Source: Porphyrobacter sp. SLTP (GTDB taxonomy: Bacteria; Pseudomonadota; Alphaproteobacteria; Sphingomonadales; Sphingomonadaceae). From it: a DNA stretch of 64,000 nucleotides. The first letter of the stretch is position 1. Every line of letters starts with the position of its first letter. The translations under genes and the position numbers were made by a program. This document shows positions 55,738 through 64,000 of this stretch, one piece after another. The stretch is from positions 124,001-188,000 of the forward strand of contig NZ_JAAALE010000006.1 in assembly GCF_009905735.1 (NCBI RefSeq), in the 5' to 3' direction. Under the pieces are notes generated by a model. That model did no database searches. It saw only the letters and a program-made list of their open reading frames with translations, and was not told where the DNA came from.

Positions 55738-58301
55738 TGGCTGACTTCCTGCTCGAACTGCGCTGCGAGGAAATCCCCGCCCGGATGCAACCGAAGGCCA
55801 AGGAGGATCTGGCGCGGCTGTTTGCCGATGCACTCGCCAAGGCCGGTTTGCCGGTGGGAGAGATCGAAACCTTCGCCACACCGCGTCGCTTGGCGCTGAT
55901 TGCAAAGAACTTGCCGCTTGCCACCGAGCCAGTTAGCGAAGAGACCAAGGGGCCAAAGGTCGGCGCACCGCCGCAGGCACTGGACGGGTTCCTGCGCAAG
56001 GTCGGCCTCTCGGAAGAGCAACTCGTCGAGCGGGACGGCGTATATTTCGCCGTGATCGAGAAGCCGGGACGCGACACCGCCGCGGTGCTGGCTGAAGCCA
56101 TCCCGGCCATCATCCGCGCCTTTCCCTGGCCCAAGTCGATGCGCTGGGGCGCAGCGTCGCTCAGCACCGAGTCCCTGCGCTGGGTGCGTCCGCTTTCCGG
56201 GATCATTGCCCTGCTGGACGGCGCGGTCGTCCCTTGCGAGATCGATGGCATCGCGAGCGGGCGCACAACGATGGGGCATCGCTTCCATCATTCCGGCCCG
56301 GTCACAATCGCCGATGCCGGGAGCTATATCGAAACCCTGCGCGCGGCCCACGTAGTCGTCCACTTCTCCGAACGCTGCGCACTGATCCGCGACGGCGCGG
56401 CCAAGGTCGCGGCCGAGGCTGGCCTGACGCTCGTGGCAGACGAAGGTCTGGTGATCGAAAACGCGGGCCTCACCGAATGGCCGGTGCCGCTGCTTGGCCG
56501 TTTCGACGAGGCGTTTCTGGATGTCCCGCCCGAGGTGATCCAGCTGACGGCGCGGGTGAATCAGAAGTATTTCGTCTGTAAATCCTCTCCTTCAGGAGAG
56601 GGGGACCGCGACCCGAAGGGGCGGGGTGGAGAGGCGGATGCCGCTCGCCCCTCCACCATCCTGTCGGATGGTCCCCCTCCCCGTGCCGGGGAGGATAGCC
56701 TCGCCAACGCGTTTGTCTGCACCGCCAATATTGACGCGATTGACCCCGCAGTGGTGGTTGACGGCAACCGCAAGGTGCTCGCCGCGCGCCTGTCCGATGC
56801 CCGCTTCTTCTGGGAGCAGGATCAGAAGACGTCGCTTGCGGAACACGCGAAGAAGCTGTCGCGCATCACCTTCCACGAGAAGCTGGGCACGGTCGCCGAC
56901 AAGGTCGAGCGCGTGGCGAAGCTGGCGCGGTGGTTGTGTGAGGATGGGATCGTTACAGATTCTCCCTTCCCCCCGGGGGAAGGGCCGGGGATGGGGGGTG
57001 CCACCCCTCGTCCGCCGCACACCCATCCCCAACCCCTTCCCTCAAGGGAAGGGGCTACCTTGGCCGACCTCGCCGAACAGGCCGCGCGGCTGTGCAAGGC
57101 CGATCTCGTCACCGAGATGGTCGGTGAATTCCCCGAATTGCAGGGCCTGATGGGCGGCTACTACGCTGCCAAGGAGGGCCTGCCGGTCGAAGTCTCGGAC
57201 GCTATCCGCGATCACTACAAGCCTGTCGGACAGGGTGATGAAGTGCCAACTGCGCCGGTGACGGTGGCGGTGTCGCTGGCGGACAAGCTGGATACGCTTC
57301 TTTCATTCTTTGCGATCGACGAGAAGCCAACCGGGTCCAAAGATCCGTTCGCGCTCAGAAGGGCGGCCCTAGGGATAATCCAGCTCATTCAGGTGAATTC
57401 GCTGCGCCTTCGGCTGTCTGGAGTGCCACTGCGCTGGTTCGCGTTCTTCGATCATTTGATGGCGCAGGACCTGGCGGCACGCTTGCGCCTGCAGATACGA
57501 GTGACCATCTTCGGCAAGCCACACCCTCACGACGAGCGAAAGCTGTTTTTTGGCCTCAGTCCCGCAGCCTTTCTCGAAAGCTACGAAGACACGATCTTCA
57601 TTGCGCAGCATGGACATATCGAAGGCTCTGTCCTCGACTTCTTCGCCGACCGCCTCAAAGTCCAGCAACGCGAGGCCGGCGTCCGCCACGATCTGATCGA
57701 CGCGGTGTTCGCGCTCGGCGGGGAGGATGATCTCGTCCGCCTGCTCGCCCGCGTCCATGCGCTCCAAGCCTTTGTCACCACCGAGGACGGCACCAACCTC
57801 CTCGCAGGCTACAAGCGGGCGGCGAATATCCTGAAGAAGGAAAATTACCCCGTCACCCCAGCGAAAGCTGGGGCCTCAGGCGGCAACGCGCAATTGCCCG
57901 AGGTGCCAGCTTTCGCTGGCATGACGGAACAGATCGACGGGATTGAACAGACCGGCGAGGAAGACCCGCTGGCGATGGTTGATGACCCGGATATCGGGGA
58001 TATCGTCGCGGAAAGCACGCAGACCGCCTCCGCGCTTTCCTACACGCCCGAACCGGCCGAAAAGGCGCTGATCGACGCGCTCGACGCTGCCGCCCCGCGC
58101 GCTGCGCAGGCGGTTGAGGGCGAGAGGTTCGCCGATGCGATGGCAGCGCTCGCCACCTTGCGCGCTCCCATCGACCGGTTCTTTGAAGAGGTGACTGTCA
58201 ACGCCGAAGAGGCGGAAAAGCGGCAAGCGCGGCTTGCGCTGCTGGCCCGCTTTCGCGATGCGGTCCACCGGGTCGCGGATTTCAGCCGGATCGAGGGGTG
58301 A
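55737..58301 (+). CDS. glyS: Glycyl-tRNA synthetase beta chain, enlarged by in-frame palindromic repeats
   Basis: 854 residues against about 690 in E. coli. It starts MADFLLELRCEEIPARMQPK and keeps the family core: FATPRRLALIAKNLPL near 43, MGHRFHHSGPVTIADA near 179, EFPELQGLMGGYYAAKEGLP near 463, DFFADRLKVQQREAGVRHDL near 633 and the DALR-like anticodon-binding end. At residues about 282-320, 408-440 and 705-730 the sequence changes to low-complexity peptides (GEGDRDPKGRGGE, PHTHPQPLPSREG, VTPAKAG...VPAFAGMT) that are translations of palindromic DNA repeats. All three keep the frame open, so the gene is probably functional. Confidence 0.95.
56582..56696 (+). repeat. Palindromic repeat inserted in glyS (first)
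   Basis: Arms ATCCTCTCC (56582-56590) and GGGGAGGAT (56688-56696), with inner arms GGGGGACC (56600-56607) and GGTCCCCC (56670-56677). It interrupts the conserved run NQKYFVCK...LANAFVC of the synthetase without breaking the frame. Confidence 0.75.
56961..57055 (+). repeat. Palindromic repeat inserted in glyS (second)
   Basis: Two small palindromes (CCCTTCCC-type at each end, CTTCCCCCCGGGGGAAG and CCCTTCCCTCAAGGGAAGGG) flank arms of the form GGGGATGGG/CCCATCCCC. The translation is proline- and glycine-rich and separates GIVTDS from TLADLAEQAARLCK. Confidence 0.75.
57850..57927 (+). repeat. Palindromic repeat inserted in glyS (third)
   Basis: A 78-base element (26 codons) bounded by CCGTCA and TGACGG, containing hairpins CCCCAGCGAAAGCTGGGG and GCCAGCTTTCGCTGGC. 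Its peptide VTPAKAG...PAFAGMT is the usual reading of this widespread proteobacterial repeat type. Confidence 0.8.
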
Positions 58302-58427
58302 AACAAAGCCCGTTCCCTCTGTCCGTCACCTTCGTAAAAGACGTTTGATTACAGGTGATTGTTTGCCAAATCGAGGGTGACGCGCTGTAACTTTTGTCAC
58401 CTTCCCAACACAAGCGCAGGAACTGAC

Positions 58428-61096
<2,669 letters not shown>

Positions 61097-61100
<4 letters not shown>

Positions 61101-61861
61101 GTTCCGGCGAGCGAGCGTCGCCCGGTGAGGGTGATGATCTCGAAGGTCTCGGCGGTCTTGCCGTCCGCATCGGCGCGCGCGGCAAAGGCGGCGCGGGCTA
61201 GGGCTAGGGCAGCTTTGCCAAGCGGCGCAGCAGGCTTCGCAAGCGCATTGCCGAGTCCCTGATCGCGCAGGTCGGCGACCAGGCGGCCAAGGCTTGCGTA
61301 GCGCACCGTCAGCGTATGGGTATCCACCACCGGGTCCTTCCACCCGGCGCGCTGGAGCAATCCCGGCGCAGCGCGTGGATCGACCAGTGGATGGATTCGG
61401 GCCGCTGGCCGGTCGGGCTCGGCGGCGAACATCGCGGCGCGCAGAGCGGGAAGGCTCTGGCCGCCAATGAAATGCGTCATCACCAACCCGCCGGGAGCAA
61501 GCGCAGTGCGCAGATGGATCAACGCGCCGGGCAGGTCGTTGACCGCATCAAGCAGGCCGAGGACGACGATAAGCTCATATCCGCCAGAGGGATGAGGCGC
61601 TTCAAGGTCGAGCCGTGCCGGTTCTTCGACCGCCGCGCCTTGATCCCGAAGGGATGCCGCAAGCGTCCCGGTCGAGTCGCCCAGCACCAAAGCCCGCGCG
61701 GGCGCGTGGCACAGGAAGGCCAGGCGCTCCAGCGTGTCCTCGATCATGTCCTCGGCGATAAAGCGCGCCGCATCGGAGGCCGTCGCGCGGTCCCGCGCTC
61801 GGGCGAGGCGCAGGGTGCGGCGGTGGGCGCTGAAGATCGTGGGGATCGCAGGAGCATTCAT
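61097..61861 (-). CDS. SAM-dependent methyltransferase, BioC/NDUFAF5-like
   Basis: 254 residues from the ATG at 61861. The fold follows the class I pattern: ALVLGDSTGTLAASLRDQGA (motif I, degenerate) near 57, YELIVVLGLLDAVNDLPGAL near 93, and HLRTALAPGGLVMTHFIGGQ near 118. Family members with NTIFSAHRRTLRLARARDRA-like starts act on malonyl-ACP (BioC) or on complex I assembly (NDUFAF5); genomic position gives no hint which. Its stop overlaps the ppdK stop by four bases, and it is divergent from comF. Confidence 0.75.
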
Positions 61862-61917
61862 CGCTCGCGCCCTGCCGTGCTTGCCAGCGCAGTGCAAGCC
61901 GTGCGACACCTCGCGCC

Positions 61918-62613
61918 ATGGTCGCGGTCGCACGCTTTGCCAGACATTTCGGACCCGTGGTGGATGCGCTCTATCCGCCGCGGTGCCTCTCGTGCGGGGC
62001 GGCGATTGCAAGTCAGGCGGGGCTGTGCGGCGACTGCTGGAGCAGCCTTGAGGTGCCCACCCACGCCGAGAGCGATGTGGGCGCTGTCCCGGTCTATACG
62101 GCAACCTATTACAACGAGACGTCGCGCAAGTTGGTGCTGGCTTACAAGCACGGGGGGCGGATTGCGCTTGCGCGGCTGCTTGCGCAGCTGATCGCGGCCC
62201 GCCTGCCCGAGTCGCAGGTAGGGCGTCCGCCGCCGGTGTTAGTGCCGGTTCCGCTCCACCGCTGGCGGCTGTGGCAGCGCGGGTTCAACCAGGCTGCGCT
62301 GCTGACCCATGAGCTGGCGCGGTTAGGAAAGGGCGAACCTGCAGTCGAGGCGTTGGAGCGGCACAAGCGCACGCCCAATCTTGGCGGATTGGGGCGAGAG
62401 GCACGCGAGCGGGCACTGACCGGAGCGATCCGGCTCAATCCGGCATGGTCAGCGCGTTTGGCGGGGCGTGATGTCGTGCTGGTGGATGATGTGCTGACCA
62501 GCGGCGCAACCAGCAGAGCCTGTATTGCGGCCCTAGCCGACGCTGGGGCCGCGTCGATTTCGGTCGCTTGTTTCGCCCAGGTCGATCAGGATCACCGACT
62601 CACCCACCCGTAA
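61918..62613 (+). CDS. comF: ComF family protein (phosphoribosyltransferase-like)
   Basis: 231 residues. Four N-terminal cysteines (CLSC near 24 and CGDC near 38) form the zinc ribbon, then a PRTase domain with VPVPLHRWRLWQRGFNQAAL near 110 and the PRPP loop DVVLVDDVLTSGATS near 188. ComF aids handling of single-stranded DNA during transformation, and in many bacteria its role is unproven. Divergent from the methyltransferase gene with 56 bases between. Confidence 0.92.
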   Translation: MVAVARFARHFGPVVDALYPPRCLSCGAAIASQAGLCGDCWSSLEVPTHAESDVGAVPVYTATYYNETSRKLVLAYKHGGRIALARLLAQLIAARLPESQVGRPPPVLVPVPLHRWRLWQRGFNQAALLTHELARLGKGEPAVEALERHKRTPNLGGLGREARERALTGAIRLNPAWSARLAGRDVVLVDDVLTSGATSRACIAALADAGAASISVACFAQVDQDHRLTHP

Positions 62614-62646
62614 AACATAACGCCCGAGGTCTTTCGACCCCGGGCG
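62611..62646 (-). terminator. Intrinsic terminator facing the minus strand
   Basis: On the minus strand CGCCCGGGGTC-GAAA-GACCTCGGGCG (62646-62621) is followed by TTATGTTTTA. The stem has ten pairs and one mismatch. No annotated minus-strand gene ends here: comF is on the other strand, so the terminator implies an unannotated transcript. Confidence 0.75.
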
Positions 62647-63014
62647 CCACGTGACGAAACGGTGCGGATCCACCCTTGCGGGCTGTGGCAGCGACCCCCT
62701 AACTTCGCTGCCGGGATCCAATCCCTATCGTTCAATCGGTCGCGCTGGCACCCCGCTGCCAGCTTGCGGTCCGATCACCCCCTGAACCTGACACCGGGCG
62801 GTGCCATTGTTCGGTGGAGAACCCCTTGCGAAGGCTCCTGACGCGCTTCTTCCACGCTGTTGCATTCGGCGGAAGATCAAACCTGTGATAGGCGCATTTT
62901 TTGCGTGCGCCTGTTGTGTGCGTGCAACAATCGTCGCATGAGCGCGCCCGTTACGACATTTCCTGCGCACCGGGACGGACCCCTGCGCATGGCTTATCTG
63001 CGTGGAGTTGCAAG
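62614..63014 (-). ncRNA. Candidate structured non-coding RNA between comF and hisI
   Basis: The 400-base gap has no credible protein gene. Read on the minus strand it contains hairpins GGCAGCGA/TCGCTGCC (62688-62717) nested between GGATCC boxes (62666 and 62714 areas), TGGCA/TGCCA (about 62745-62762), a CCTT/AAGG stem near 62830, a CTTCC/GGAAG stem near 62850-62876, and an AGGCGCA/TGCGCCT stem at 62889-62912, ending in the intrinsic terminator at 62,611. I cannot assign it to a known RNA class; 6S RNA would fit the size and place, but the diagnostic sequence was not recognised. Exact ends are uncertain. Confidence 0.45.
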
Positions 63015-63404
63015 GTGACCGGCACAAGCCTGACCCCTGAAGAACGCGAGAGCGGCGCCGTATTCGCGCCGAAGTTTGACGCGGCCGGACTGCTCACCGC
63101 GGTGGTGGTCGATGATGCCAGCGGCGCGGTGCTGGTGGTCGCGCACATGAACGCCGAGGCGCTTGAGGCGACGCTCAGCACAGGCAAGGTCCACTTCTGG
63201 TCCCGTTCGCGCGGGGCCTTGTGGATGAAGGGCGAGACATCGGGGAATGTCCTGACTGTGGTGCAGACCCTTGTCGATTGTGATCAGGACGCGCTGGTGA
63301 TCCGTGCCGTGCCTGCGGGGCCAACCTGCCATACCGGCGCCCGCAGTTGCTTTTATCGGCAGATCGAATCGCGTGATGGCACGCCGATGCTTGTGAGGGT
63401 CTGA
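63015..63404 (+). CDS. hisI: Phosphoribosyl-AMP cyclohydrolase
   Basis: 129 residues from a GTG at 63015 with GGAG upstream; upstream in-frame codons lack family resemblance. Signature stretches: [20 protein letters not shown] near 40, [16 protein letters not shown] near 62 and the metal-binding [20 protein letters not shown] near 92 followed by ARSCFY. It opens the adenine ring of PR-AMP in the third step of histidine synthesis. No HisE (pyrophosphatase) domain is fused to it. Confidence 0.96.
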   Translation: MTGTSLTPEERESGAVFAPKFDAAGLLTAVVVDDASGAVLVVAHMNAEALEATLSTGKVHFWSRSRGALWMKGETSGNVLTVVQTLVDCDQDALVIRAVPAGPTCHTGARSCFYRQIESRDGTPMLVRV

Positions 63405-63441
63405 ACTTGACGCTCACGTAAACGGAAGGTATGGAGCGGGC

Positions 63442-63927
63442 ATGGCTACCGCTCCTGCACCCACCGAATCCTCGGACCCCGCCCAGCACGCTCCCAAGGA
63501 TCCGGCCAGCGAGCCGCGTCGCAACGGCGCGCATCTCGACAGGCCCGATGTCCACGAGCGGGAACAGTTCACCATCTCCGATCTCACGTCGGAATTCGGC
63601 TGCACCGCCCGCGCGCTGCGGTTCTATGAGGATGAAGGGCTGATCAATCCGGCCCGCGTCGGCCTCACCCGCGTCTATTCCAAGCGCGACCGCGCCCGGC
63701 TTGCCTGGATCATGCGCGCCAAGAATGTCGGTTTCAGCCTCACCGAAATCCGCGAGATGATCGACCTTTACGATCTTGACGATGGCCGCGTCGAACAGCG
63801 CCGCGTCACGATTGCCAAGTGCCGCACGCACATTGCCAAGCTGAAAGAGCAGCGCGACGATATCGATAGCTCGATCAAGGAGCTCACCGATTTTGTCGCC
63901 GAGATCGAGAAGCTCGACCTCGGTTGA
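63442..63927 (+). CDS. MerR-family transcriptional regulator
   Basis: 161 residues: a disordered N-terminal 42 residues, the MerR winged helix (FTISDLTSEFGCTARALRFY, residues 43-62, then EDEGLINPARVGLTRVYSKR), and a C-terminal dimerisation coiled coil (residues 118-158). It lacks metal-binding cysteines. Regulators of this kind next to acyl-CoA dehydrogenase genes in alphaproteobacteria (LiuR/PsrA-like group) control branched-chain or fatty-acid breakdown, and the gene that begins at 63,982 fits that idea. Confidence 0.88.
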   Translation: MATAPAPTESSDPAQHAPKDPASEPRRNGAHLDRPDVHEREQFTISDLTSEFGCTARALRFYEDEGLINPARVGLTRVYSKRDRARLAWIMRAKNVGFSLTEIREMIDLYDLDDGRVEQRRVTIAKCRTHIAKLKEQRDDIDSSIKELTDFVAEIEKLDLG

Positions 63928-63981
63928 GCCGATAGGCCCACCGCTACTTCAAACAATTCTGCTCACCAAAGGGATCACGTG

Positions 63982-64000
63982 ATGCCGACCTATACCGCCC
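63982..64000 (+). CDS. Start of a gene, probably an acyl-CoA dehydrogenase (partial)
   Basis: Only six codons (MPTYTA) are visible after AAAGGGATC. This beginning is typical of the acyl-CoA dehydrogenases related to DmdC that follow such MerR regulators, but six residues cannot prove it. Confidence 0.35.

Noticed and set aside
62614..62900. SRP RNA, tmRNA or RNase P RNA
   Set aside because: The conserved SRP GGAAGG loop, a tmRNA tag reading frame and the RNase P GAGGAAAGTC core were looked for and not found, so the region is left unclassified.
62725..63027. Minus-strand open frame of 100 codons before hisI
   Set aside because: Overlaps the hisI start and the structured RNA candidate; no ribosome-binding site and unlikely composition.

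Overview
The window is GC-rich alphaproteobacterial chromosome. The gene set and protein sequences (CtrL-free shape operon mreB-mreC-mreD-mrdA-rodA, paired TraB/GumN proteins, ComF, HisI, PPDK, and conjugation genes of the DUF736/DUF2840/TraF/TraG type) look like Sphingomonadales, most likely Erythrobacteraceae. That placement is my inference from recognised families, not a search result.

The window has two halves. Positions 1-39,883 are an integrative mobile element (ICE, IME or integrated plasmid) that abuts the 3' end of a tRNA-Lys gene at 39,884-39,959. Positions 39,960-64,000 are ordinary chromosome. The other end of the element, and its tyrosine integrase if it has one, lie outside the window.

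Element, left to right. (1) 1-14,142: a class 1 DISARM anti-phage locus read on the minus strand in the order drmD, drmMI, HNH-like gene, XRE-ImmA peptidase, PIN-domain gene, drmA, drmB (cut by the window edge). The three genes between drmMI and drmA are not part of the standard core, and the XRE gene has its own palindromic operator inside the operon. (2) 14,357-24,310: a serine resolvase, then a DNA-processing and transfer module: ribbon-helix-helix protein, TraG coupling protein, RES/Xre toxin-antitoxin pair, relaxase, oriT-like repeats, lytic transglycosylase, DUF736, TraF peptidase, DUF2840, three iterons, RepA and a small HTH protein. The trb mating-pore genes that usually follow the TraG/CopG pair are absent from the window; resolvase and DISARM occupy that place. 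(3) 24,441-29,909: small accessory genes, including a frameshifted DUF6499/DUF2285 gene, an XRE regulator, a second DUF736 protein, a membrane protein, and a two-gene plus-strand cassette with a stand-alone M41-type (FtsH-like) peptidase. (4) 28,992-39,341: the DUF2493, Toprim, strawberry-notch helicase, DUF6117, ParB and DUF932 block. Several of these genes share recognisable structured leader sequences.

Chromosome: the elongasome operon (mreB to rodA, minus), mutL (plus), ychF, a small P-loop kinase, DUF1330, pth and rplY (minus), two tandem TraB/GumN proteins, a small self-regulated membrane/HTH operon with an operator array, then glyQ-glyS, ppdK, a methyltransferase, comF, hisI and a MerR regulator. 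glyS is much longer than usual because at least three palindromic repeats sit in frame inside it. A strong intrinsic terminator facing the minus strand between comF and hisI suggests an unannotated structured RNA.

Start sites were often moved inward from the longest reading frame where a Shine-Dalgarno sequence and family conservation agreed.
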